Below, piece by piece: positions 52,248-61,511 of a stretch of DNA of 64,000 nucleotides. The DNA is from Chryseobacterium viscerum (lineage in GTDB: Bacteria; Bacteroidota; Bacteroidia; Flavobacteriales; Weeksellaceae): the NCBI RefSeq assembly GCF_002899945.2, contig NZ_PPEG02000011.1, forward strand, positions 1 through 64,000, written 5' to 3'. The notes beneath the pieces were generated by a model, which saw only the letters and a list, made by a program, of their open reading frames with translations, was not told the DNA's origin and did not search any database. Every line of letters begins with the position of its first letter. The stretch's first letter is position 1. The position numbers were made by a program, and so were the translations under genes.

Positions 52248-53120
52248 TTGAAACGTTTAGAAATAAAAAAGAATATTCAAAAACCGGAAGATCAAAATCT
52301 TTCTTTTCGCGCATTCGACCTGAGCTTGTCAAGTCTCGAGAATTACCTTTTGCCTCATAAAAAAGATCACTTTTGCATTCTGATGTTAGAATCAGGAGAA
52401 ATAGAGATTCAGATCGAGGACCAAAAATTTAAACTTAGTTCAGGCAAAATATCAATTATTTTTCCTGAACAGATTTCTTCTGTTACAAGTACATCTTCCG
52501 ACGTTTCGGGAAAGATCATTTTGTTTGAGGAAGTACTATTCTGTTCTGACATTCTTAAAAACGAACTTCTTTCCTATAATATTGATCTTGCTACTCATCT
52601 CAATTGTGTCTTTTTATCACCTTCAGAATTTGAACAGTCAAAAAAGCTCGCGATTGATATTGAGAACGTATATCTTAACCCAAGTCTTGTCCGAAAAGAG
52701 CAGGCGCGTTTTTATATCAAGATCTTCCTTTTGGGATTGATTGAGCTGGTTCACGGTCAGCATCCTGTTTTACAGCACGAAACAGATAAAACGCTCTACA
52801 TTCGTTTCAAAAAAATGCTGAATGAGCGTTACAAAAATGAGCGTACCGTTCAGTATTACGCATCTAAGCTAGCAATCACTACCAAAAAACTGAACAATAT
52901 TACGAAGAAGCATTGTGACGAGACTGCTATCAATGCAATTCACAACCGTATTCTACAGGAAATCAAAAGACTGTTGTTGTTTTCTGACCTTTCTCATAAG
53001 CAGATATCGATGGAACTGGGATTCAGTTCGCCTTCTGCACTCAATAAATTCGTAAAAACCAAACTAAAAGAAACGCCAACGGAACTTCAGGAGGAACTGG
53101 CTCAAATTTATAACAGATAA
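52248..53120 (+). CDS. AraC-family regulator (TTG start)
   Basis: A 290-residue AraC protein with a cupin-like sensor and a C-terminal double helix-turn-helix (QYYASKLAITTKKLNNITKK and SHKQISMELGFSSPSALNKF). No in-frame ATG occurs before residue 46, which would cut off the sensor, so TTG at 52248 is the likely start. It lies 75 bp upstream of the alcohol dehydrogenase gene in the same direction and probably regulates it. Confidence 0.85.
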   Translation: MKRLEIKKNIQKPEDQNLSFRAFDLSLSSLENYLLPHKKDHFCILMLESGEIEIQIEDQKFKLSSGKISIIFPEQISSVTSTSSDVSGKIILFEEVLFCSDILKNELLSYNIDLATHLNCVFLSPSEFEQSKKLAIDIENVYLNPSLVRKEQARFYIKIFLLGLIELVHGQHPVLQHETDKTLYIRFKKMLNERYKNERTVQYYASKLAITTKKLNNITKKHCDETAINAIHNRILQEIKRLLLFSDLSHKQISMELGFSSPSALNKFVKTKLKETPTELQEELAQIYNR

Positions 53121-53155
53121 ACCCAATTGTATAACACTTCGCTTTCTACCTGACC

Positions 53156-53163
53156 TACCTTTG
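53156..53163 (+). promoter_or_regulatory. -7 element of the alcohol dehydrogenase gene
   Basis: TACCTTTG, 32 nt before the ATG at 53196, matches TAnnTTTG. Confidence 0.7.
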
Positions 53164-53195
53164 TACTATAATTTTAACGTAAAATATAATACAGA

Positions 53196-54371
53196 ATGAG
53201 CAAGTTATTTGTTGCAGGAGAAGTATTCCACGGAGCGGGAAGTCTTGAAGAATTAAAAAATATCAAAGGTAAAAAAGCAGTTTTGGTGACTGGAGGAAGC
53301 TCGATGAAAAAAAGCGGGACTTTAGATAAAGCAGTCGCTTATCTGAATGAAGCGGGAATAGAAACCAAGATCTATGAAGGAGTAGAAGAAGATCCGTCAT
53401 CAGAAACTTGTTTCAAAGGTGCAGAATTGATGAAGGAATTTCAGCCTGACTGGATCGTAGGGATCGGTGGCTGCTCAGCAATCGATGCGGCTAAAATGAT
53501 GTGGGTTTTCTACGAATATCCGGATGCTGATTTCGAAGCGATGATCAAACCTTTCAGTGTTCCAACTTTAAGACAAAAAGCGAAATTCATTGCCATCCCA
53601 TCAACCAGCGGAACAGGAACTGAAACTACAGGTCTTGCCGTAATCACAGACCGTGAAAAAGGTGTAAAATATCCAATCGTTTCTTATGAATTGACTCCTG
53701 ATGTGGCAATTATCGACGGCGAGATCTGTGCATCGATGCCGGCTCACGTTACCTCAAACACTGGATTGGATGCTTTGACACATTGCGTCGAAGCTTATGT
53801 TTCTAACATCGACAATAATTTTGCAGATGCACTTTCCAAAGGTGGTTTAAAAATCGTTTTTGATAATCTGAAGGAAGCGGTTCAAAATCCAAATAATATC
53901 ACAGCCCGTCAGAATATGCATGATGCTTCATTTATGGGAGGTCTTGCTTTCAACAATGCGTGGTTGGGAATTGTACATTCATTATCTCATCAGGTTGGTG
54001 CTTTGTTTGGCGTTCCTCACGGTGCTTGTAATGCTATTTTCTTACCTAATGTAATTCGATTTAATGAAAAAGAAAGCAGTCGTTTTCCGGATCTGGCAAA
54101 AGTGATCGGTAAAGAAACCACTGAAGAATTGGCTCAGGCTATTGAAACTTTGAGATCTGAAGTTAACAACCAATCTGCGATCAAAGAATTCGGGATCTCT
54201 CGTGAAGACTGGGATAAAAATCTGGACTTTATGGCAAACAATGCATTTTTAGACCCTTGTACAGGATTCAACCCTAGAAAACCAACCGTTGAAGAGTTAA
54301 AGAACATTTACAACGCTTGTTATGAAGGTCTTGTTTATTCCGAGGACAAAGTTTTAAATGCAGCTTTGTAA
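53196..54371 (+). CDS. Iron-containing alcohol dehydrogenase
   Basis: A 391-residue group III dehydrogenase. NAD-binding strand GIGGCSAIDAAKMMW, STSGTGTETTGLAVI, and metal ligands in LDALTHCVEAYV and HSLSHQVGALFGVPHG (His residues) are intact. It oxidises or reduces small alcohols/aldehydes. Good terminator follows. Substrate unknown; the AraC gene upstream probably responds to it. Confidence 0.94.
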   Translation: MSKLFVAGEVFHGAGSLEELKNIKGKKAVLVTGGSSMKKSGTLDKAVAYLNEAGIETKIYEGVEEDPSSETCFKGAELMKEFQPDWIVGIGGCSAIDAAKMMWVFYEYPDADFEAMIKPFSVPTLRQKAKFIAIPSTSGTGTETTGLAVITDREKGVKYPIVSYELTPDVAIIDGEICASMPAHVTSNTGLDALTHCVEAYVSNIDNNFADALSKGGLKIVFDNLKEAVQNPNNITARQNMHDASFMGGLAFNNAWLGIVHSLSHQVGALFGVPHGACNAIFLPNVIRFNEKESSRFPDLAKVIGKETTEELAQAIETLRSEVNNQSAIKEFGISREDWDKNLDFMANNAFLDPCTGFNPRKPTVEELKNIYNACYEGLVYSEDKVLNAAL

Positions 54372-54400
54372 CTCAAATAAATAAACAATCCAATTTTTAT

Positions 54401-54431
54401 AAACCCTTAAACTAGTTTAAGGGTTTTTCTT
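54401..54431 (+). terminator. Terminator after the alcohol dehydrogenase
   Basis: AAACCCTTAAACT (54401-54413) is followed directly by its reverse complement, then TT and further pyrimidines. Confidence 0.82.
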
Positions 54432-54874
54432 AAGCTTGTTTATTGAGTACCGTGAACCATTAAGGTTAGTTCTGTGATAATATTTAATTATGAAAATCAC
54501 GAAAAAACAGCAAGTACTGCACTTGCAATGTTCGCCCTTCAATGGGTTTCTCTTCTACTATGAATGCAAAAAAACAAAATATTACGGCAAATGGCTTTAA
54601 ATATTTGTGTTTGTTTACTAAAATGCTAATATTGTTAAATTTCCAAGTTCGTGCATTTTATTCTCTGATGAATTAATTTTTTTTTTGTAACTCATCATTT
54701 AAAATATGGGATATTTTGTTCTATAGCAACCTAATATCTTAATTGCTGCAATAAAATATGTGAAGTTATATTGTTTATTCTTTTTTTAAGGATTGGTATA
54801 TAGATATGTTATTTCAACACTTACTACGCCAAGATATTATTAAGAACGCTGTTTTATTTTAGTTCAATTAACAA
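54432..54874. other. Intergenic with a possible gene remnant
   Basis: Near 54490-54600 a signal-peptide-like frame (TASTALAMFALQWVSLLL) ends at a stop and seems to continue, shifted, as STMNAKKQNITANGFKY. It looks like a decayed start of an exported protein, but the match is weak. The rest is AT-rich with no gene. Confidence 0.3.
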
Positions 54875-54882
54875 TATCTTTG
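54875..54882 (+). promoter_or_regulatory. -7 element of the ExoVII-like gene
   Basis: TATCTTTG, an exact -7 match. It lies 2 nt before an ATG at 54885, so that codon is too close to be transcribed; translation must start at 54912. Confidence 0.7.
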
Positions 54883-54911
54883 GAATGCTTTTTAAAAAGA
54901 CAGTCAATCAC

Positions 54912-56255
54912 ATGGACAATCAAGATGTAACATATCCGATCTATTCACCAGCCTCAGTCATTGGGATTTTTAGCAATGCCCTGAAGCTCAATGCTACGGT
55001 AAATCTCATCTATCTTAAAGGAAGGTATGCGTATGGTGGCGGTAAATCCTATGGAAACTATTATTATGATCTTCTGTTCTCAGAAGGTGATCATACTTCG
55101 ATAGGTATTCGTATTTCTTCGTTGCTCAGGAGCAAGATCACCAATAATGAGGTCTACACACTCAGAGGCTTTATTGAGAAAAGCATTAAAAATTCTTCGA
55201 TTGAACTGCGCTTTGTGGTTGATGAGATCGTTCAGCAGGAAGAAAGATCCATCTCCGAAGAAGAACTGGAAAGGTATGGGCTGATCCAGAAAAAACTGGA
55301 GACAGGATCAAAAGACCTTGAGACCCTTATCAGGGATAAGATGCTGAAAGATGAAAAGGTCAGGGTCGCTAACATTTATGGAAACAATGCGATTGTGCAA
55401 AAGGACTTTTTTGAAGGATTGGATGTTTCTTCAAAGTATTTTGATATTTCAGATCACAGCTGTAATATTACCTCTTCGACAGCGATCATTTCAAAACTGA
55501 ACGAAGTTTCAGGTCCGGATTATGACATTGTTGCTTTGGTCAGGGGAGGAGGCGACAGGCAGAGTATGGAAACATTTAATGATTTAACCTTATCTGAGTT
55601 ATTCATCAAGATGAACATGGTTACTGTGACGGCCATCGGTCATACGGTAGATGAGACCTTATTGGATAAGCTGGCTGACAAGCGTTTTCACCTGCCACAC
55701 GATTATGGTGCTGGATTGCATGCCATTGCTGAAAAATTATCCCACGAACGATCCAATTCTAGGGCTCTTCTCATCGATGAGGTCAAAAAAGATGTCACCA
55801 AGCAGTTTTCGGAGCAGGTAGAATCTTTAGAAAAACAAATGAAGAGGAAGAATGAGGAATTTGCAGAAGCCCAGAAAACATACAAAGAGCAGAGTGAAGC
55901 CCATAATAAGACCTATGCTGACCAGCTTAAAGTCCGAAATGAAGAATTCCAAAAGCTACAAGTATCTTCTACAAAACAGGTGGAAGATCTTCAGAAGAAT
56001 TTTCAGGAGCAGCAGAAACAACGACAGACAGAAATGGAGAGCTACAAAAAAGAGATTGCGGTCCTGCATGAAAAGAATGTACAGTCCGCCATCAATGAAA
56101 AGACCGCTTCTTTAAAGGCCAATCTGGAAACACTTACTCAGGATAATATCAGACTGAATCAGGAAGTTGAGAGCAATAAAACTGATTATGTGAAGATTAT
56201 CATTGCCTTTGTTTTGGCGCTGGTCATCGGCTTTGTACTGGCAAAAGTTCTTTAA
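54912..56255 (+). CDS. Exonuclease VII large-subunit-like protein with coiled coil and C-terminal membrane anchor
   Basis: A 447-residue protein from the ATG at 54912. An OB-fold-like N-terminus (IGIFSNALKLNATVNLIYLK) precedes an XseA-like core with VRGGGDRQ (Arg211 on) and AIGHTVDETLLDKLADKRF (241-259); the ExoVII His and Asp (His243, Asp246) are kept. Residues about 290-425 form a long Gln/Glu/Lys-rich coiled coil and 426-447 a membrane span (KIIIAFVLALVIGFVLAKVL). There is no XseB small subunit nearby. Normal XseA is soluble, so this is an anchored variant with unknown task, possibly DNA uptake or phage defence. Confidence 0.82.
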   Translation: MDNQDVTYPIYSPASVIGIFSNALKLNATVNLIYLKGRYAYGGGKSYGNYYYDLLFSEGDHTSIGIRISSLLRSKITNNEVYTLRGFIEKSIKNSSIELRFVVDEIVQQEERSISEEELERYGLIQKKLETGSKDLETLIRDKMLKDEKVRVANIYGNNAIVQKDFFEGLDVSSKYFDISDHSCNITSSTAIISKLNEVSGPDYDIVALVRGGGDRQSMETFNDLTLSELFIKMNMVTVTAIGHTVDETLLDKLADKRFHLPHDYGAGLHAIAEKLSHERSNSRALLIDEVKKDVTKQFSEQVESLEKQMKRKNEEFAEAQKTYKEQSEAHNKTYADQLKVRNEEFQKLQVSSTKQVEDLQKNFQEQQKQRQTEMESYKKEIAVLHEKNVQSAINEKTASLKANLETLTQDNIRLNQEVESNKTDYVKIIIAFVLALVIGFVLAKVL

Positions 56256-56278
56256 GGAATATCTTAGTAGCCACGATC

Positions 56279-56620
56279 TTATTTGTTCTCACAGATCGTC
56301 AGTCCCTGCGTTATAAAATCACCATAAGAGATTTTCAGCCCAGCCCATTTTGGGTCATCCAGCCAGATCTCTTCAACATCGCTGATGGCTGGATCCTTAT
56401 AAGATGCTCCTTTCGCTGATCCATTGAGAGCATACACCTTCCCATTGCTTGTTTTGCCATAGATCTCTTTATAACCGGAACAATACACCTCGATCTCATT
56501 GACGGAAAAAGGCCATTCACCGATGTATTCCTGTTTGGTAAACTTGAGGGTGTTTCTTGCCGAAGGCGCACTGCAAGATAAAATTAAAAGTAAGACTGAG
56601 AATAGACAAATATTTTTCAT
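56279..56620 (-). CDS. DUF2511 (YebY-like) lipoprotein
   Basis: A 113-residue lipoprotein (lipobox ILSC, Cys16). The C-terminal part, EVYCSGYKEIYGKTSNGKVY, ALNGSAKG, and YGDFITQGLTICENK, matches the DUF2511 family of E. coli YebY, including two Cys. Function unknown; YebY lies with copper genes in E. coli. -7 element TACTTTTG at 56641-56648. It converges on the ExoVII-like gene. Confidence 0.78.
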   Translation of the reverse strand: MKNICLFSVLLLILSCSAPSARNTLKFTKQEYIGEWPFSVNEIEVYCSGYKEIYGKTSNGKVYALNGSAKGASYKDPAISDVEEIWLDDPKWAGLKISYGDFITQGLTICENK

Positions 56621-56640
56621 AGCTAAAAATTGGTTATCGG

Positions 56641-56648
56641 CAAAAGTA
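56641..56648 (-). promoter_or_regulatory. -7 element of the DUF2511 gene
   Basis: TACTTTTG on the minus strand, 20 nt before the ATG at 56620. Confidence 0.6.
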
Positions 56649-56828
56649 GCGATCCTACCGACTAACTTTTTACGGATTTCCGTAAAACGAAAAGATTCCG
56701 ATATAGATCGGGATTTGAATTATATTTATTATTTTCCGAGAAAACTTAAATTATTAAGCATGCATTTTTCAGATTAGGCTACTCGGTGAGAATTTTCCTT
56801 TCTGATGATCTTTTAGATATTCTCACAA

Positions 56829-57398
56829 TTAGAGTTCTGCTCTGATTCTACTCAACTGAGTAGGAGTAACTGCCAGATAAGAGGCTATCTGATGAAGTTT
56901 CAATCGGGACATCAGTTCAGGATAATGTTTTTCCAACTCTAAATATCTTTGTTTGGCGGTATCGGATTTCAGCGTGATCTCGGCAAATTCTTTTTCAATG
57001 ACCCAATGGCGTTCCAGATAACTGATGTAGAAATTAGCGACATCATTATACTTTGTGGTCAGCTTTCTGAAATCACTGAAAGCATAGCTGATGACTTCCG
57101 TATCCTCCAAGGCTTCAATGGAGAAAAATCCAGATTCCTGCTTTAACAATGCGCTTGTAGAAGCAACAAGGGAATTTTCTGAAAAAAATCTTTTAATTAT
57201 TTTTTCACCTTTTTCATTAAGGTAATAGTACGAAAGCAATCCTTTAACTACAAAGCTGATGTCCTTCGGAACTGCACCCTGTTCCAAAAAATGAGTTCCC
57301 TTGGCTATTTTGGACGTTTTCAACAAGGCAGACCAAGCCTTTTTAGATTCCTCAGAGATTAAGGAATAGCGGTCCATAAATTCCCAAAATGCTACCAT
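56829..57398 (-). CDS. Crp/Fnr-like cyclic-nucleotide-binding regulator
   Basis: A 189-residue Crp-like protein of the group common in Flavobacteria: beta-roll (SKIAKGTHFLEQGAVPKDIS, VVKGLLSYYYLNEKGEKIIK) and a short C-terminal helix-turn-helix (LKLHQIASYLAVTPTQLSRI). It ends right after the recognition helix, as this subgroup does. It is divergent from the esterase-RidA pair and probably controls it. Confidence 0.87.
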   Translation of the reverse strand: MVAFWEFMDRYSLISEESKKAWSALLKTSKIAKGTHFLEQGAVPKDISFVVKGLLSYYYLNEKGEKIIKRFFSENSLVASTSALLKQESGFFSIEALEDTEVISYAFSDFRKLTTKYNDVANFYISYLERHWVIEKEFAEITLKSDTAKQRYLELEKHYPELMSRLKLHQIASYLAVTPTQLSRIRAEL

Positions 57399-57500
57399 AG
57401 TTTAAAAATAAAGTAAAAATACAAATATCTAAATTTTCTGGAATTGAAATATTTTCTCATTCCCTCAACATATGTAAAGATTTTTGAGGATCCTGACTTT

Positions 57501-57508
57501 TAACTTTG
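57501..57508 (+). promoter_or_regulatory. -7 element of the esterase-RidA genes
   Basis: TAACTTTG, 21 nt before the ATG at 57530. An in-frame TTG at 57506 overlaps it and is excluded as start. Confidence 0.65.
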
Positions 57509-57529
57509 CTCCTACAAAAATCAATTACA

Positions 57530-58321
57530 ATGATAAAATCATTATTTGCATTGGTCGTTACCTGCATTGGAACAGAAATGTTTTCTCAAAAAGTCGACTC
57601 ACTGAATATTTATAGTGCCTCTATGAAGAAGGAAATTAAAACCCTTGTGGTACATCCCATAAACGAAAAGAATGAGAAACTGCCAACGGTTTATATACTC
57701 CACGGATATAGTGGCTATCCCAAAAGAACATTAGCACAGGATATTCCGTCCTTAGCAAAGGTCAGTGAAGAAATGCAGATGATCTTCGTTCTACCCGACG
57801 GAAATTATGACAGCTGGTACATAGACAGTCCCAATTTGAAGTATGAGACATTTATTGCCAAAGAACTGACAGGCTTTATTCAAAAAAAATATAATTCTGA
57901 CCAATCGGAATCCGCTTTGATGGGGTGGAGTATGGGTGGACATGGCGCTCTGTATATTGGTGCAAGACATCAGAATACTTTCAGTGCTATCGGAAGCTTA
58001 TGCGGCGTCATTGATTTCGTTCCTTTTGGAAAGGAATATGGCGTTCCAAAATTATTAGGAGAAAATCCTGAAAAATGGACTTCTTACACAGCCATCTCGC
58101 AGATAGGCAAGCTTAAAGACAGCCGACAAAAAATCCTGATCAGTTGTGGAACGGACGACCCCTTGATTGCACAAAACAGAAAATTTCACGAGCAATTGAT
58201 CAAATTGAATATTCCTCACATTTATGAAGAACGTCCCGGTGCTCACGATGCAGCCTATTGGTTCAAGGCTGCTGTTACTCAAATTTTTCAAATCAAACAA
58301 TTCTTAACTAACCATGATTGA
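57530..58321 (+). CDS. Exported esterase (tributyrin/S-formylglutathione hydrolase type)
   Basis: A 263-residue protein with signal peptide (MIKSLFALVVTCIGTEMFS), then an alpha/beta hydrolase of the esterase D/EstA group: YILHGYSGYPKRT, nucleophile elbow GWSMGGHGAL and RPGAHDAAYW for the catalytic His. It cleaves short-chain esters in the periplasm. It overlaps the RidA gene by 8 bases. Confidence 0.9.
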   Translation: MIKSLFALVVTCIGTEMFSQKVDSLNIYSASMKKEIKTLVVHPINEKNEKLPTVYILHGYSGYPKRTLAQDIPSLAKVSEEMQMIFVLPDGNYDSWYIDSPNLKYETFIAKELTGFIQKKYNSDQSESALMGWSMGGHGALYIGARHQNTFSAIGSLCGVIDFVPFGKEYGVPKLLGENPEKWTSYTAISQIGKLKDSRQKILISCGTDDPLIAQNRKFHEQLIKLNIPHIYEERPGAHDAAYWFKAAVTQIFQIKQFLTNHD

Positions 58322-58844
58322 TTTTAAATACTTTACAGATAAGAAAAAGAATTTTCTGATCTCTACATTTTTCATTTTATTGTTTACAGGTTGTTCTAAA
58401 ACTGAAATTACTCTAATCCCTGATCAAAAAGATATGTCAAACATCCAATATAAAACTCCTAAAGGGCTTTTCGATCCCACGCCATTTGCATTTTCACATT
58501 CTGCGACTGCTTCCGGTAAAGGAAGTTATGTATTTATCTCGGGACAAAGTGGTGGAGAAGGTTTAGAACACAAACTTTCAAAAGATTTTAGGATGCAGGT
58601 CAAAGGGGCCCTGCAAAACCTGAACATTGTTCTTAAAGAATCAGGTCTGACGACTGATGATGTTCTTAAAATCACCATATTGATCGTTGATCATGATCAG
58701 GAGAAACTTAAAATATGGACAGAAGAAATGCACAAGGTGTGGGATAAAAACCAATTTCCGGCAAGTACCTTGATTCCGGTCCCGAAGTTGGCGTTGGACG
58801 GAATGCTCATTGAGGTTGATGCTGTTGCGTTTAAAACGTTGTAA
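58314..58844 (+). CDS. RidA-family lipoprotein
   Basis: A 176-residue protein with a lipoprotein-type start (lipobox LFTGC, Cys27) and a RidA/YjgF domain: SHSATASGKGSYVFISGQSG, VKGALQNLNIVLKESGLTTD and PVPKLALDGMLIEVDAVAFK, which lacks the usual RidA arginine of TR(I/V). Most RidA proteins are cytosolic imine deaminases, so an exported version is unusual. It is translated with the esterase. Confidence 0.87.
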   Translation: MIDFKYFTDKKKNFLISTFFILLFTGCSKTEITLIPDQKDMSNIQYKTPKGLFDPTPFAFSHSATASGKGSYVFISGQSGGEGLEHKLSKDFRMQVKGALQNLNIVLKESGLTTDDVLKITILIVDHDQEKLKIWTEEMHKVWDKNQFPASTLIPVPKLALDGMLIEVDAVAFKTL

Positions 58845-58952
58845 AGAAAAATGTTGATTTGCTCATTACGGCTTTAAATATCGGATCGTTGCATTCTCTT
58901 GTAAACAAATGTCGTTAATCTCAAAATGAAAACTTTGTGATAAAAACATCAA

Positions 58953-59864
58953 TTATCTGAATTGTTTTCTGAATTCCAAGGGGGATATTTCAGTTCTTTT
59001 TTTGAATAGTTTATTAAACGACTGTGGATATTCAAATCCTAAACTGTAAGCGATCTCAGCCACAGAAAGATCTGTCGTTGATAAGAACAGCTTTGCTTTC
59101 TCGATCAGTCTGTTTTGAATGTGCTGCTGTGTACTTAGTCCGGTAAGAGTGCGCAGCATATCACTAAGGTAATGGGTAGACAGGTTGAGTTGGGCGGCAA
59201 AATATTCGACGGTGGGAAGACCTGCTTTAAAGCTTTCTTCATCATTAAAATAATTGTCCAGTAAATTTTCCATTTTGATCAGAAGTTCACTATTCGCTGG
59301 TTTTCTTGTTATGAACTGCCTTTCATAGAAACGGTTGCAATAACTCAGCAGCAGATCTATTTGGGCGACGATGATCTCCTGGGTATGTTTGTCGATATGC
59401 TGATATTCCTGTTCAACTTTTAGAAATATCTCAAGAATATTATTCTCTTCTGTTTCTGAAAGATGCAATGCTTCATTGGTAGCATAGGAGAAGAAGCCAT
59501 AGGTTTTGATGGTTGAAGCAACGGTATGTTTTCCCAGAAAATCAGAATGAAAGAACAGAGCGTAACCAGTTCCTGCGACGTTGTTATCTGAATTTGTATT
59601 GGATAATTCAAGGATTTGAACTTGTTTAGGTGCAGTGAAGCTCAGGACGCCTTTATCAAAATCATACCGGTTTTGTCCGTATCTCATTTTAGCCTTGACA
59701 TCTTTTTTTAAGGATATGCTGTAAAAATCAGCGGAGAATTTCTCTCAAATTGAGTCTTTTTGAATCCGGATATCTTCAAGATCGATAATGCTGACAAGCG
59801 GATGAAGCGGATCAGGCAACGACAGCAGACGGTGGAATTGCAATATTGAATCAATGGTATGCAT
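58953..59864 (-). pseudogene. AraC-family regulator interrupted by a single TGA
   Basis: The full frame runs from ATG at 59864 to the stop at 58953 and would make about 303 residues. Codon 40 (59745-59747) is TGA between DSI and EKFSADFYSISLKK, probably CGA (Arg) mutated; everything else stays in frame. A shorter protein of 244 residues from ATG 59687 would keep most of the sensor and the HTH (PTVEYFAAQLNLSTHYLSDM, VAEIAYSLGFEYPQSFNKLF), so partial function is possible. It lies beside the hydrolase gene it likely controlled. Confidence 0.75.
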
Positions 59865-59929
59865 TCTTTTTATTTATACAAATATAAGGAAGGCCCAACC
59901 GTAACGATCTTGTCTTCCTAAAATTTAGA

Positions 59930-60841
59930 TCATAGATTCTTTTTAAAGAATGGAATTAATTGTAATAAAGCTTCATAAGTTGCTTTAGGCTGATCATATA
60001 GGTCATAATGACTGGCGCCTTTAACAACATAGATATTTTTATTTTTTGATGCTGCCTTATTATAAAGTTCAAATCCATCTCTGTAGGAACCAAAGGCTCC
60101 GACCTTATCTCCGACAATGATCAATAATGGCTGTGTCAACAGCTGATCTGCCAAATGGAAAGCATCGAAATTGACCGTATTCCCAAAACTTGTAAAAAGA
60201 AGTTGATTGGACGATCTCGGATGATTTCCACGAGGTGTTCTGTAATAATCGATACATTCCAAAAGATCCATTTCATCTATTCCTTGTTCCTTCGCTTCTT
60301 CTGAAGAGTTTGGAGTCCAGTTGACGATCAACGGTTCAGCGCCATTGGCTTCGGCTGTACGCTGCTTACCCACAGCTTCCAGGATCTGGATCGGATTCAG
60401 GCTTTCTCTGTAAGCCCTGCAAAAATTAGATGCGGAAACTGTGGCGACGGCTTTGATTCGTCTTTCTGTCAAAGCGGCATTAGCTGAATATGCACCGCCC
60501 GCACAGATTCCTAAAATACCGATCTTTTCATTATCTACAAAATCGAATGTTGTAAGATGATCTACTGCACATTTTATGTCTTCAACTCTGGTTGCCGGAT
60601 CTTCCAGGAATCTTGGTTCTCCACCGCTTTCTCCCTGAAAAGAAGCATCGAATGCAAGGGTGATAAATCCTTCTCCAGTAAGTTTTTCAGCATATTGACC
60701 AGCAGTTTGTTCCTTGACACTGCTTCCCGGATGGACACAAATGATGGCGCTGTATTTTTGATTTTCATCAAAGTTCTCCGGCAAATTGAGATGTGCTGCA
60801 ATTTCCCAGCTTCTATTTTTGAATTTGATTGATTTCTGCAT
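59930..60841 (-). CDS. Alpha/beta hydrolase with Cys nucleophile (dienelactone-hydrolase-like)
   Basis: A 303-residue hydrolase of the YcjY/DLH-like group. Oxyanion region CVHPGSSVKEQTAGQ, nucleophile elbow GICAGGAYS (Cys instead of Ser), acid GDKVGAFGS and the His in GASHYDLYDQPKATYE. No signal peptide, so cytosolic. Cys nucleophiles in this position occur in dienelactone hydrolase. The broken AraC gene follows 65 bp downstream, so regulation may be lost. Confidence 0.87.
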   Translation of the reverse strand: MQKSIKFKNRSWEIAAHLNLPENFDENQKYSAIICVHPGSSVKEQTAGQYAEKLTGEGFITLAFDASFQGESGGEPRFLEDPATRVEDIKCAVDHLTTFDFVDNEKIGILGICAGGAYSANAALTERRIKAVATVSASNFCRAYRESLNPIQILEAVGKQRTAEANGAEPLIVNWTPNSSEEAKEQGIDEMDLLECIDYYRTPRGNHPRSSNQLLFTSFGNTVNFDAFHLADQLLTQPLLIIVGDKVGAFGSYRDGFELYNKAASKNKNIYVVKGASHYDLYDQPKATYEALLQLIPFFKKNL

Positions 60842-61145
60842 TTTTCTTTATTTAAATTCTTATGACAAAGGTAATGGCAAGGCTGTTTCCAGATTGCGGA
60901 TATATGTTTCCAAATCGGAGCTTAGTTTAGTGAAAGAGGTATTCAGCTTAACTGCCTAGAGAAATGTCAACAACTGTTGAGTATACTTCAAAAATTATCG
61001 TCTCAGCCTCTCGTTTGAAATGAGGCTTATCAGAAAATTGGAGTATAAGAATTACCAATTGAGCTACTTTTATAGAACGTTAATCGGGAATTTTATAATT
61101 GAAATTAAAGTCAGGTTTAGCAATTTAATACAAAGCACTTCCTTA
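60842..61145. other. Intergenic, no gene seen
   Basis: 304 bp between a divergent hydrolase gene and the response regulator stop. AGCCTC and GAGGCT near 61003-61027 form a weak hairpin. Nothing else is seen. Confidence 0.35.
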
Positions 61146-61511
61146 TCAAGAATGGCCACCCATCAAAGCTGCAACCTTTTCAAGTACCATATCCAGATCG
61201 AAAGGTTTACTGATAAATGCATTTGGTCTGCAACTCTTATTGGTTTTAATTGCGTCCGTATTGGCACTCATCATAATAATAGGAGTTTTTGAGAATTCGG
61301 TTGTTTTTCGTAAGAAATTACAGACATCGATCCCCGAACCATCCGGTAACATTACATCAAGTATAAAAAGATCCGTGCGCAAAGCTTTTGTCTTACTGTA
61401 AAAATCGCTTACATTCGTGCAGCTCTCCACTTGATAATTTTCACTTTCAAGCAATATTTCCAATACTTCCTTTATGTTCTCATTGTCCTCCAGGATACAG
61501 ACTGTCTTCAT
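61146..61511 (-). CDS. Single-domain response regulator (CheY-like)
   Basis: A 121-residue receiver domain: acidic pocket CILEDNENI, phospho-accepting Asp in LFILDVMLPDGSG, Thr/Ser loop IIMMSAN and Lys in FISKPFDLD. It has no output domain, so it works by binding a partner or relaying phosphate. It is divergent from the GAF-PAS-histidine kinase gene, its natural partner, which is broken here. Confidence 0.92.
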   Translation of the reverse strand: MKTVCILEDNENIKEVLEILLESENYQVESCTNVSDFYSKTKALRTDLFILDVMLPDGSGIDVCNFLRKTTEFSKTPIIMMSANTDAIKTNKSCRPNAFISKPFDLDMVLEKVAALMGGHS

